This document shows, in pieces, positions 8,558 through 16,590 of a stretch of 64,000 nucleotides of DNA. The DNA is taken from contig NZ_JAUSXV010000001.1 in the NCBI RefSeq assembly GCF_030816295.1, positions 2,542,001 to 2,606,000 of the forward strand. The letters are read 5' to 3'. Numbering within the stretch: position 1 is the first letter of the stretch; each line of letters begins with the position of its first letter. Source of the DNA: Microbacterium natoriense (lineage in GTDB: Bacteria > Actinomycetota > Actinomycetes > Actinomycetales > Microbacteriaceae). Both the position numbers and the translations under genes were made by a program. The notes beneath the pieces were generated by a model. The model had not been told where the DNA came from. It made no database searches and was given only the letters and a program-made list of their open reading frames with translations.

Positions 8558-9229
8558 GTGAACTCCCGAAACGACATGATCTCCGAACGAAAGAGCGTGA
8601 CGACGCTGCCTGCGTCGCGCGCGCTGTCGCCGCGCGCGGGCACGGTCCGTCGCCGCGTGGCCGGCGTCGTCGCCGGTGTCGCCGTGGTCGGATTCGCCGC
8701 AGCGATCGTCGCCCCGACGGGTATCGCCCTGGCAGATCCGCCTGAAGCCGCGGTCGCCGAGTCGATGTACTCGGTCGCTCTCGTCGATACGCAAGACCTC
8801 ACGGTCACGGTCGATGGTGCGGCGATCGCACCGGCGGATCGCGGCGCGTTCTCGGTGTACGTCACGCCCAAACCCACTCCCACCCCGACCGCGAAGCCCG
8901 CGTCGACGGGCGGCGGTGGAGGGGGAGGGGGACCCCTCTTCTACACAGGTGGCGGAGCACCAGCCGAGTGGATGGCTGCGGCCGGCATCGCCGAGTCCGA
9001 CTGGGGCTACGTGGACTACATCGTGTCGCACGAGAGCGGCTGGAACCCCAACGCCACGAACAAGTCGTCGGGCGCTTGCGGTCTCGTCCAGGCGCTGCCG
9101 TGCAGCAAGGTCCCCGGCAACGGGTACGACCCGGTCGACAATCTCCGCTGGGGTACGGGATACGCCACCAGCCGCTACGGCGGCTGGGCGGGCGCCTACG
9201 CGTTCTGGACCAAGAACCACTGGTGGTGA
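8558..9229 (+). CDS. Secreted lytic-transglycosylase-like protein
   Basis: The 223-residue protein has an N-terminal basic region and a membrane segment (VAGVVAGVAVVGFAAAIVA) that serves as a signal peptide, then a Pro/Thr-rich linker (PKPTPTPTAKP) and a Gly-rich tract. The C-terminal 80 residues are a lysozyme-like domain: YVDYIVSHESGWNPNATN with the probable catalytic Glu in HESGW, GACGLVQALP and DNLRWGTGYATSRYGGWAGAY. Proteins of this type cleave or remodel peptidoglycan and resemble the C-terminal domain of aggregation-promoting factors and Rpf-like enzymes. TAGACT at 8542 lies ten bases before the GTG start and may be its -10 box. Function is inferred from the domain. Confidence 0.8.
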   Translation: MNSRNDMISERKSVTTLPASRALSPRAGTVRRRVAGVVAGVAVVGFAAAIVAPTGIALADPPEAAVAESMYSVALVDTQDLTVTVDGAAIAPADRGAFSVYVTPKPTPTPTAKPASTGGGGGGGGPLFYTGGGAPAEWMAAAGIAESDWGYVDYIVSHESGWNPNATNKSSGACGLVQALPCSKVPGNGYDPVDNLRWGTGYATSRYGGWAGAYAFWTKNHWW

Positions 9230-9238
9230 TGGCGGGTC

Positions 9239-9526
9239 ATGGCCCGCTCGCGCAAGCGCCGTCCGTCGCGCCCTGACCCCGACGACTCTCTCGATCGGCT
9301 GCTGTCCTCCTGGAAGCGCAGCGAAGTCCGTCGTGGCGTCGAATGGACTGTGCAGCCGGTATCGGCCGTTCAGGCGCAGAAAGACTACATCTGCCCCGGT
9401 TGCGGGCGCACGGTCGAGTCCGGAACCGCCCACCTCGTCGTCTGGCGGGCCGACGGCGTGCTCGGCGACGCCGCTGATCTCGCCGCCCGCCGACATTGGC
9501 ACACGCACTGCTGGAGGATTGCATGA
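9239..9526 (+). CDS. Small conserved protein with a Cys/His zinc-like motif
   Basis: The 95-residue protein has a basic N terminus and a CPGCGRTV knuckle at about residues 52-59, with a second cluster HWHTHCW at the C terminus. The spacing CxxC...HxHxxHC suggests a bound zinc ion. I recognise the arrangement as occurring in many actinobacterial proteins next to an alpha/beta hydrolase but cannot give it a function. The stop overlaps the following hydrolase start (ATGA), so the two are coupled. It starts ten bases after the preceding gene stops. Confidence 0.65.
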   Translation: MARSRKRRPSRPDPDDSLDRLLSSWKRSEVRRGVEWTVQPVSAVQAQKDYICPGCGRTVESGTAHLVVWRADGVLGDAADLAARRHWHTHCWRIA

Positions 9527-10242
9527 GCATCGAGATCCGCGGGCCGCTGGAGCTGCCCGCCCGTCGTGAGGACATCGAGCTGTCGACGTCAGACGGGCTG
9601 ACCCTCGTCGGAGAGCTGGCGCTGCCGGAGGCAGGAGAGCCCGTCGCGACGCTCGTGACGCTGCATCCGCTTCCGACTGCCGGCGGGTTCATGGACTCGC
9701 ACATCCTCCGAAAGGCCGCCGCCCGTCTTCCGGCGCTGGCGGACCTCGCAGTCCTGAGATTCAACACCCGCGGCACGTCCTCTCCGCGGGGCACGAGCGA
9801 CGGAGAGTTCGACGGGGGTGGGGCCGAGCAGTTCGACGTCGCGGCGGCGATGGAGTTCGTGCGCGAGCGCGCGCTTCCTCGCCCGTGGCTGCTCGGCTGG
9901 TCCTTCGGCACCGAGCTCGCACTGAAGTACGGTCGCGAACACGACATAGAAGGCATCATCCTCCTGTCGCCTCCGCTGCACCGCGCAACCGAGGCCGAGG
10001 TGGCCGCGTGGGCACAGTCGGACCGTGAGGTCGTCGTCCTCGTACCGGAGCTCGACGACTATCTGCGTCCGCCCGAGGCCGAGACCCGGTTCGCATCGAT
10101 CCCGCATGCCAGGCTGATCGCGGTCGAGGGCGGAAAGCACCTGTGGGTGGGTGAGAGCCAGACGAGGCGGGTCCTCACCGAGGTCGTCGCTGCAGTGAAC
10201 CCGTCGGCGCTTCCGCTGCCCACGCACTGGCCGGCAGCCTGA
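9523..10242 (+). CDS. Alpha/beta hydrolase
   Basis: The 239-residue cytoplasmic protein has the alpha/beta-hydrolase fold: oxyanion segment TLHPLPTAGG, an FNTRGTSSPRG loop and the nucleophile elbow LGWSFGTELALKYG (Ser in GWSFG). An Asp in VPELDDYLRP and a His in EGGKHLWVG are likely triad partners. The HPxPxxGG pattern is typical of the small esterase-like group often called serine aminopeptidase or S9-like. The substrate is unknown. The start ATG at 9523 overlaps the upstream small gene. It converges with the AI-2E transporter gene, three bases apart. Confidence 0.8.
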   Translation: MSIEIRGPLELPARREDIELSTSDGLTLVGELALPEAGEPVATLVTLHPLPTAGGFMDSHILRKAAARLPALADLAVLRFNTRGTSSPRGTSDGEFDGGGAEQFDVAAAMEFVRERALPRPWLLGWSFGTELALKYGREHDIEGIILLSPPLHRATEAEVAAWAQSDREVVVLVPELDDYLRPPEAETRFASIPHARLIAVEGGKHLWVGESQTRRVLTEVVAAVNPSALPLPTHWPAA

Positions 10243-10245
10243 GGC

Positions 10246-11295
10246 TCATCGTTCGTTCATGCGTGGGATCAGAACCTGGCGATAGATGATCAGGATGCTG
10301 GCCGCGACGGGTATCGCGATCAGCGCTCCCAGAAGACCCAGCAGGCTGCCGCCGGCGAGGGCAGCGACGACGACGACCGCGCCCGGGACTGCCACGGCAC
10401 GGCTCATGATGCGGGGGGAGATGACGTATGCCTCGATCTGCATGTAGATCAGGTAGTAGATGCCCGCGGCGATCGCCGTCGCGGGGGAGCCGAGCCCGGG
10501 GATCAAGCACGCCAGCACGATGATCGTCGAGCCGGTGAGGGTTCCCACCAGCGGGATCAGCGAGAAGAAGAAGGCCACGACCGCGAGCACGGCCGGGAAC
10601 GGCGCGCGGATGATCGAGAGGAAGATCATGCTGAGCACGCCGTTGATCACGCCCTGTGTGACCTGGCCCATCACGTAGTAGCCGACCGAGTCGGTGATCT
10701 GCTCGGCCAGATCGATGAAGCGCTCGCGCTTCGATGCAGGCGCCAGCTGGTACACGGCTCGCTTGAGCGACGGCGTCGAAGCCGTGAGGTAGATCGTGAG
10801 GATGAGCACGATGAAGGTGCCGAAGAGGCCGCTGAGCACCGCGCCGCTGACCGTGAGCACGCCCTGGCCGATGTCGTTGAGGTTGGTCTCGAGCCAATCC
10901 ACGACGTAGGCGAAGACCTTGTCTACATCAAGATTCGGGAAGGTGACCGTCAGCCACTCGCGCAGATCGTCGAGCACTCTGCCGCGCTCCACGATCGCGG
11001 TGATCTGAGCGATCAGGTCGGAGATCTGATCGATCAGTACCGGCAGGATGATCAGCACGATGCCCGCGAAGACGCCGAGCACGGCGAGGATCGTGACGAG
11101 GACGGCCGCCCATCGCGGCAGACGCCGTCGTTCGAGGAACGAGACGAGCGGATCGAGGCCCAGGCTGAGGAAGAGCGCGGTGCCGATGTAGAGCATGATC
11201 GTGGACAGCGTCTGCACGCTGCCGATGAGCAGCACGCCCAGGCCCACGCCGAGCGTCGCCACCAGCGCGGTGCGGAACGGATTGTGGATCTTCAT
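10246..11295 (-). CDS. AI-2E family transporter (PerM-like permease)
   Basis: The 349-residue integral membrane protein has about seven hydrophobic segments, starting with a double helix at residues 9-50 and ending with the GGSLLGLLGALIAIPVAASI motif that marks the AI-2E/PerM family. The family includes exporters of AI-2 and of other small molecules, and the substrate here cannot be read from sequence. The ATG at 11295 has GAGGAG six bases upstream. TAGCCT on this strand at 11324-11329 may be its -10 box, with a leader of about 20 bases. Confidence 0.85.
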   Translation of the reverse strand: MKIHNPFRTALVATLGVGLGVLLIGSVQTLSTIMLYIGTALFLSLGLDPLVSFLERRRLPRWAAVLVTILAVLGVFAGIVLIILPVLIDQISDLIAQITAIVERGRVLDDLREWLTVTFPNLDVDKVFAYVVDWLETNLNDIGQGVLTVSGAVLSGLFGTFIVLILTIYLTASTPSLKRAVYQLAPASKRERFIDLAEQITDSVGYYVMGQVTQGVINGVLSMIFLSIIRAPFPAVLAVVAFFFSLIPLVGTLTGSTIIVLACLIPGLGSPATAIAAGIYYLIYMQIEAYVISPRIMSRAVAVPGAVVVVAALAGGSLLGLLGALIAIPVAASILIIYRQVLIPRMNER

Positions 11296-11323
11296 CGGGG
11301 CTCCTCGGAAGACGGATGCTGTC

Positions 11324-11329
11324 AGGCTA
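11324..11329 (-). promoter_or_regulatory. Candidate -10 box of the AI-2E transporter gene
   Basis: TAGCCT reads toward the gene, 28 bases before its ATG, in a 182-base divergent intergenic region. Confidence 0.4.
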
Positions 11330-11414
11330 TCCATCGACGACGCGACGACCGGTCCGACGTGCCGCGTGAGGACGCGCCCGGCGCATCTCGTGGGCAACAC
11401 ACAGGTGCTTTCGC

Positions 11415-11420
11415 TAGTCT
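11415..11420 (+). promoter_or_regulatory. Candidate -10 box of the composite membrane protein gene
   Basis: TAGTCT lies 57 bases before the chosen GTG at 11478 and would give a leader of about 50 bases containing the GAGGAG ribosome site. Confidence 0.4.
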
Positions 11421-11477
11421 GAAATGTCGAGTGTTTGCGCCTCGGGCAGAGTGTCGGGGTGCGTGAGGAGACTTTTC

Positions 11478-13409
11478 GTGCGTTTCGTTTGGGCCGTCGC
11501 GGCCTTCGTGCTGGCCACGGTGCTGATCGGTGCGGGCATCGCTCAGCGGACCATCTTCCTAGGGCCGTCGTCCGATCAGGTGTCGGTGAAGGTCGACGAA
11601 CCTGCCCCGTTCGTCCTGCTCGACGGCGATGTGCTGCGCGAGCGCCCCGGCGCGCAGACCCTGCTCGTCCGCGGTGACGGCGAGATCTTCGCCGCATACG
11701 GGCGCACCGCTGACATGGAGGCCTGGCTGGCCGATTCCGACTACAACCACGTCAGCGTCGCGAAGAACGGCAAGCTCGATGTCGAGCTCGTGTCGGCGTC
11801 GACGGCCGACGCGGACTCCGGTGACGGCGACGCGACGCCGGCGCCGACCGAGACGCCCGCCGACGGCGCCGAGCAGGCGACAGCGGCCCGCAACCCCGCA
11901 GGGTCCGACCTGTGGCTCGACTCGTTCTCGGAGAAGGACTCGCTCATCGCCGACAACATGCAGCTGCCGGACGGGATGAGCATGCTGATCGCCTATGACG
12001 GCACGAAGGACGCGCCCACCGACATCAGCGTCTCGTGGCCGCTCGACAACTCGACGCCGCTGACCGGTCCACTGGTCACGAGCGGTGTGGTCGTTCTCTT
12101 CATCGGTCTGATCCTGTACGCCCTCGGCATCCGCCACCAGCGTCGTGGCCGCGGACCTCGCCGCAAAGGCCCTGGTCCTCTTCCCGTCACGGAGCCGATC
12201 GACCTCGCCGAACTACCCGCGGCGGATCGCGCGGCGATCGAAGAGAAGCCGGACGCCGCTGCCGAGCGGGACGAAGCTCCCGAGTCCGAGGCCGGCGAGA
12301 GCACGAAGCCGTCCAAGGCCGAGATGCGCGGTGCTCGCCCATCTCGCCGACGCTGGGTGATCGCTCTGCCCGCACTCGCCGTGACCGCGGTTCTCGCCAC
12401 CGGCTGCACGGCGGACTCGTGGCCGCAGCTGGGATCATCTTCGCCCACGCCGACTCCGACGCCGACCGTGATCGCACCTGACAACCAGAAGCCGCCGGCG
12501 GTGACGGAGTCCCAGGCCAAGCGCATCATCGAGCAGATCTCGTCGACGCTCGAGAAGGCGGACGGGGCGATGGACATCGAGCTCGCGAAGACGCGCCTGG
12601 ACGGCGCGGCGCTCGCGGCCCGCACGACCGACTACGCCCTGCGCACGGCGATCCCCGAGTCGCCGGTCCCCGCCGCGATTCCGACCGACGACGTCGAGGT
12701 GGTGCTTCCGGAGGCGACCGATCGCTGGCCGCGCACGGTGCTGCTGCTGACCAAGAGCACGGGTGACGAGACCGCACCGCCCGTCATCCTCACCATGACT
12801 CAGCAGGATCCCTGGTCCAACTACAAGATCACGGACATCGCCGAGATGCTGGCGGACACGAAGGTGCCGGAAGTCGTCGCTCCGTGGCTCGGAACGTCAC
12901 TGGTGCCCGCCGACTCGGCATTCCTCAGCATCGCCCCCGGCAAGCTGGCCGAGACGTTCGCCGACGTGGTGGATGCAAACGAGCAGAGCCCGTCCTACGG
13001 CTCCTACGACGATGTGGCGCTCGCCTATGCGAAGTCGATACGCGACAGTCGTCAGGCTATCGTCGACAACCTCGCTGCGAACAACGCTGCGACGACGTCG
13101 CAGACCTCGTTCGATATCGTGCCCTCCGATTCGGCCCCCGTCTCGATGACGACGCTCGACAGCGGCGCGATCGTGGCGGTCACGCTGATCGAGGCGGAGA
13201 CGGTGACGCCGACCTCGTCGGAGGCCGTGATCCGGTTCGAGAACAATCCCGAGGCCAAGGCGCTCACAGGGGTCACGGAATCGGCCAAGGGAATCACGAC
13301 GAAATACGAGTTCCAACTGTTCTTCGCCGTACCCGCGCAGGGATCCACTGAGCAGATCCATCTGCTCGCAGCCCGTCAGAACCTACTCTCCGTCGAGGTG
13401 ATCAAATGA
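11478..13409 (+). CDS. Large composite membrane protein with an internal lipoprotein-like signal
   Basis: The start GTG at 11478 was chosen because GAGGAG lies seven bases upstream. The 643-residue product has an N-terminal membrane anchor (FVWAVAAFVLATVLIGAG), an extracytoplasmic domain of about 180 residues, and a second membrane helix (VVVLFIGLILYALGI) followed by an Arg-rich then acidic cytoplasmic-type linker. At ATG 12324 the frame reads a full lipoprotein signal: basic MRGARPSRRRW, hydrophobic core and the lipobox LATGC, then a Thr/Pro tether and a domain of about 320 residues to the end. It looks like a membrane protein and a lipoprotein joined in one frame. I recognise no characterised family. 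It overlaps the next gene (ATGA), so it likely works with the thioredoxin-TPR protein. Confidence 0.7.
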   Translation: MRFVWAVAAFVLATVLIGAGIAQRTIFLGPSSDQVSVKVDEPAPFVLLDGDVLRERPGAQTLLVRGDGEIFAAYGRTADMEAWLADSDYNHVSVAKNGKLDVELVSASTADADSGDGDATPAPTETPADGAEQATAARNPAGSDLWLDSFSEKDSLIADNMQLPDGMSMLIAYDGTKDAPTDISVSWPLDNSTPLTGPLVTSGVVVLFIGLILYALGIRHQRRGRGPRRKGPGPLPVTEPIDLAELPAADRAAIEEKPDAAAERDEAPESEAGESTKPSKAEMRGARPSRRRWVIALPALAVTAVLATGCTADSWPQLGSSSPTPTPTPTVIAPDNQKPPAVTESQAKRIIEQISSTLEKADGAMDIELAKTRLDGAALAARTTDYALRTAIPESPVPAAIPTDDVEVVLPEATDRWPRTVLLLTKSTGDETAPPVILTMTQQDPWSNYKITDIAEMLADTKVPEVVAPWLGTSLVPADSAFLSIAPGKLAETFADVVDANEQSPSYGSYDDVALAYAKSIRDSRQAIVDNLAANNAATTSQTSFDIVPSDSAPVSMTTLDSGAIVAVTLIEAETVTPTSSEAVIRFENNPEAKALTGVTESAKGITTKYEFQLFFAVPAQGSTEQIHLLAARQNLLSVEVIK

Positions 13410-14335
13410 GCCAGATCTCGCCCGCCGCCCTCCGTGGAGCCGTCGACCTCTCGACGCTCCGCAACCGTCCCGCAGCACCCGCCGAGGGCGCTGCCGCTGC
13501 TCCCGGCGTCGTCGACGTCGTGGTCGACGCGACCGACGAGTCGTTCGGCGAGATCCTCGAGATCTCTCGCACCGTGCCCGTGGTCGTGGACCTCTGGGCG
13601 GAGTGGTGCGGCCCCTGCAAGCAGCTCAGCCCGATCATCGAGAAGGTGACGCGCGAACTCGAGGGTCGTGTCCTGCTCGCCAAGGTCGACGTCGATGCGA
13701 ATCCGCAGCTGGCACAGGGCTTCCGCGCGCAGTCGATCCCGATGGTGGTCGCGCTGATCGCCGGGCAGCCGGTTCCGATGTTCACCGGCGCCGTGCCCGA
13801 AGCGCAAGTGCGCGAGGTGTTCGCGAAGCTGCTGCAGCTCGCCGCCGAGAACGGCGTGACGGGTACGCTGGCGGTCGACGGCGGCGCCGTGCGCGACGTC
13901 GAGGGGCCCGCCGAACCCGAGCTGCCTCCGCTGCACGCCGAAGCGTACGCGGCGATCGAGGCGGGCGATTACCCGGCCGCGATCGTGGCCTATGAGAAGG
14001 CGCTCGCAGAGGACCCGCGCGATGAAGAGGCCGCAGCCGGTCTCGGGCAGGTGCGTCTGCTCGCTCGCGTGCAGACGCTCGACCTGCAGAGCGCCCGCGC
14101 CGCCGCAGCTGCGGCACCCCTTGACGTACAGGCGCAGTTCGACGTCGCCGATCTCGATCTCGCCGGCGGGCATGTCGACGACGCATTCGGACGTCTGCTC
14201 GATCTGTTCGCTCAGCTGCCTGCCGACGAGCGCGCCCCGGTGCGCGAGCGCCTTGTCGAACTCTTCGGTCTGATCGGCGCGTCCGACCCGCGCGTCGCGG
14301 CCGCTCGCAACCGACTCACCTCGCTGCTGTTCTGA
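13406..14335 (+). CDS. Thioredoxin-domain protein with TPR repeats (CnoX/YbbN-like)
   Basis: The 309-residue protein has an N-terminal thioredoxin fold, preceded by about 40 flexible residues, with the active site WCGPC at about residue 66 and the cis-Pro segment QSIPMVVALI. The C-terminal half is helical: YAAIEAGDYPAAIVAYEKAL and later repeats of TPR type, ending with FGLIGASDPRVAAARNRL. In E. coli the matching protein CnoX protects clients from over-oxidation and works with GroEL. Most actinobacterial homologues keep the two-domain layout. It overlaps the upstream composite membrane gene, so the pair is co-translated. Confidence 0.88.
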   Translation: MSQISPAALRGAVDLSTLRNRPAAPAEGAAAAPGVVDVVVDATDESFGEILEISRTVPVVVDLWAEWCGPCKQLSPIIEKVTRELEGRVLLAKVDVDANPQLAQGFRAQSIPMVVALIAGQPVPMFTGAVPEAQVREVFAKLLQLAAENGVTGTLAVDGGAVRDVEGPAEPELPPLHAEAYAAIEAGDYPAAIVAYEKALAEDPRDEEAAAGLGQVRLLARVQTLDLQSARAAAAAAPLDVQAQFDVADLDLAGGHVDDAFGRLLDLFAQLPADERAPVRERLVELFGLIGASDPRVAAARNRLTSLLF

Positions 14336-14339
14336 CATC

Positions 14340-14381
14340 TCACCGGCTCATCCACCCGGGAACAGGTCGATGAGCCGGTGA
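14340..14381. terminator. Bidirectional terminator between the thioredoxin-TPR gene and glgB
   Basis: TCACCGGCTCATC paired with GATGAGCCGGTGA forms a perfect 13-base-pair stem around a 16-base loop. It sits between two convergent genes, four bases from each end, and could end transcription from both sides. Confidence 0.75.
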
Positions 14382-14385
14382 CGCG

Positions 14386-16590
14386 TCAACCGTGATTGAT
14401 CGTGGGAACGTGCGGCTCGCCCTGGAAGCGCAGCCAGATCGTGGAGAGGGCGGGGAGTGTGATCGTCGCCGTCGGCGCGGCGTCTCCATCGCTCGTCGCC
14501 ACGACCATCCCCAGGTTGCCTGATCCACGGCCGCCGAAGTCGGCGGCATCCGTGTTGAGGATCTCGTTCCAGACCCCCTCACGGGGAAGCTCGAGACGGT
14601 AGCCACCGCGCTCCACGCCCGCGAAGTTGCTCACCACGACGAGGCGTCCGCCGTGGCTGTCGCGTCGTTCGAATGCGACCACCGTCGGGTCCCACGTGGG
14701 CGCGCCGATGCGTGAGAACGACGAGCCGTCGTTGTCACGCTCCCACAGCGGAGACTGTGCGCGATACGTGCGGTTGAGAGCGCCGACAAAGCCCTGCAAC
14801 TGCGCGTGCGACGGCTGGTCGAGCAGCCACCAGTCCAGTTCGCGGGACTCGGACCATTCCGCGAGCTGTCCGAACTCCTGCCCCATGAACAGCAGCTTCT
14901 TGCCGGGGTGCCCCCACATGTAGCCGAGGTAGGCTCGCATGTTCGCGAGCTTGTGCCAGTGGTCTCCCGGCATCTTCGCGAGCAGGCTGCCCTTGCCGTG
15001 CACGACCTCGTCGTGGCTGATCGGCAGCATGTAGTTCTCGCCGAAGGCGTAGACGAACGAGAACGTCATCTCGCCTTCGTGGTGTGCGCGGTACATGGGA
15101 TCGCGCTCGATGTACTGGAGCGAGTCGTTCATCCACCCCATGTTCCACTTGAATCCGAAGCCGAGACCGGCGTGGTCAGTCGGAGCCGTGACACCGGGGA
15201 AGGCCGTGGACTCCTCGGCGATCATCAGCACGCCCGGGTGCAGGCGATACGCCGTTGCGTTGACCTCTTGCAGGAATCGGATCGCTTCGAGGTTCTCACG
15301 GCCGCCGTGAACGTTCGGCGCCCACTGACCTTCCTTCCGGGAGTAGTCGAGGTAGAGCATCGAGGCGACGGCATCCACTCGCAGCCCGTCGACGTGGAAC
15401 TCGCTCATCCAGAACAGGGCGTTCGCGACGAGGAAGCCGCGCACCTCGTTGCGGCCGTAGTCGAAGATCAGCGTGCCCCAGTCCTGGTGCTCGCCGCGCC
15501 GGGGATCCGGATGCTCGTACAGCGGCTGACCGTCGAAGCGCGCAAGCGCGAAGGCGTCCTTGGGGAAGTGCCCGGGCACCCAGTCCATGATCACGCCGAT
15601 ACCCGCCTGGTGCAGCCGGTCGATCAGGTAGCGCAGGTCATCGGGGGAGCCGAAGCGACTCGTCGCGGCGTAGTAACCGGACACCTGATAGCCCCATGAG
15701 CCGCCGAACGGATGCTCGGCCAGCGGCATGAACTCCACATGGGTGAAACCGGCGTTCGTGACGTGCTCGATGAGCGGGTCGGCGGCCTCTCGGTAGCCCA
15801 GCCCGCCACGCCACGATCCGAGATGCACCTCGTAGACCGAGAGGGGCTGAGCGACGGCATGGGTTGCGGCGCGACGCGTCATCCACGCCCCATCCGACCA
15901 CCGGTACCGGGATTCGGTGACGACCGAGGCTGTGGCCGGCGGCACCTGCGCCTCCTGCGCCATCGGATCGGCCTTGAAGATCCAGTCGCCGGCCCTCGTG
16001 CGGATCTCGTACTTGTACTGGGCGCCGACTGCGACGCCGGGCACGAAGAGCTCCCAGATGCCGCTCACGCCCATCGAGCGCATGGCGTGGGACTCACCGT
16101 TCCAGCCGTTGAACTCGCCCACCACGCGGACGGCCGTGGCGTTAGGAGCCCACACGGCGAACGCCGCGCCGCTGTCGCCGTCGATGGTCCGCGGGTGGGA
16201 TCCCAGGACCTCCCACAGCCGCTCGTGCCGCCCCTCGGCGATCAGATGGAGATCCAGGTCGCCGAGCGTCGGCAGGTGGCGATACGGATCGCCGACGATG
16301 GTCTCCGGGTCCTCGCCGTAGGCGGTGGCCACACGATAGGCCACGGGGGAGCCGTCGTGCTGGCCTTCCCAGATGCCGTGGGCGATGTGCGCGAGCTCTA
16401 GCCGGGTGCCGTCGGCGAAGACCGCCGCGACCGAAGACGCGAGGGGGCGGCGGGCGCGGATCAGAGTGACCGTGCGATCGGTGGCGTCGAGGTACGGGTG
16501 CGAACCCAGCACGGAGTGGGGATCATGGTGCGACGCTCCTGCGACGGCTGCCCAGTCTGCGGATGCCGTGACGTCTTCGACGTAGCTCAT
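14386..16590 (-). CDS. glgB: 1,4-alpha-glucan branching enzyme
   Basis: The 734-residue GH13 enzyme adds alpha-1,6 branches to alpha-glucan. An N-terminal CBM48-like domain (HPYLDATDRTVTLIRARRP, then WAPNATAVRVVGEFNGWNG) precedes the barrel. Catalytic residues are visible in DGLRVDAVASMLYLDYSR (nucleophile Asp), MIAEESTAFPG (acid/base Glu) and LPISHDEVVHGKGS (third Asp). The C-terminal VVVSNFAG segment is also typical. The start ATG overlaps the stop of glgE as ATGA, so GlgE and GlgB are translated together, which fits their successive roles in the maltose-1-phosphate route to glycogen-like glucan. Confidence 0.95.
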   Translation of the reverse strand: MSYVEDVTASADWAAVAGASHHDPHSVLGSHPYLDATDRTVTLIRARRPLASSVAAVFADGTRLELAHIAHGIWEGQHDGSPVAYRVATAYGEDPETIVGDPYRHLPTLGDLDLHLIAEGRHERLWEVLGSHPRTIDGDSGAAFAVWAPNATAVRVVGEFNGWNGESHAMRSMGVSGIWELFVPGVAVGAQYKYEIRTRAGDWIFKADPMAQEAQVPPATASVVTESRYRWSDGAWMTRRAATHAVAQPLSVYEVHLGSWRGGLGYREAADPLIEHVTNAGFTHVEFMPLAEHPFGGSWGYQVSGYYAATSRFGSPDDLRYLIDRLHQAGIGVIMDWVPGHFPKDAFALARFDGQPLYEHPDPRRGEHQDWGTLIFDYGRNEVRGFLVANALFWMSEFHVDGLRVDAVASMLYLDYSRKEGQWAPNVHGGRENLEAIRFLQEVNATAYRLHPGVLMIAEESTAFPGVTAPTDHAGLGFGFKWNMGWMNDSLQYIERDPMYRAHHEGEMTFSFVYAFGENYMLPISHDEVVHGKGSLLAKMPGDHWHKLANMRAYLGYMWGHPGKKLLFMGQEFGQLAEWSESRELDWWLLDQPSHAQLQGFVGALNRTYRAQSPLWERDNDGSSFSRIGAPTWDPTVVAFERRDSHGGRLVVVSNFAGVERGGYRLELPREGVWNEILNTDAADFGGRGSGNLGMVVATSDGDAAPTATITLPALSTIWLRFQGEPHVPTINHG

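Noticed and set aside
11424..11477. ATG at 11424 as start of the composite membrane protein
   Set aside because: It lies only three bases after the TAGTCT box and has no ribosome site, while GTG 11478 has GAGGAG.
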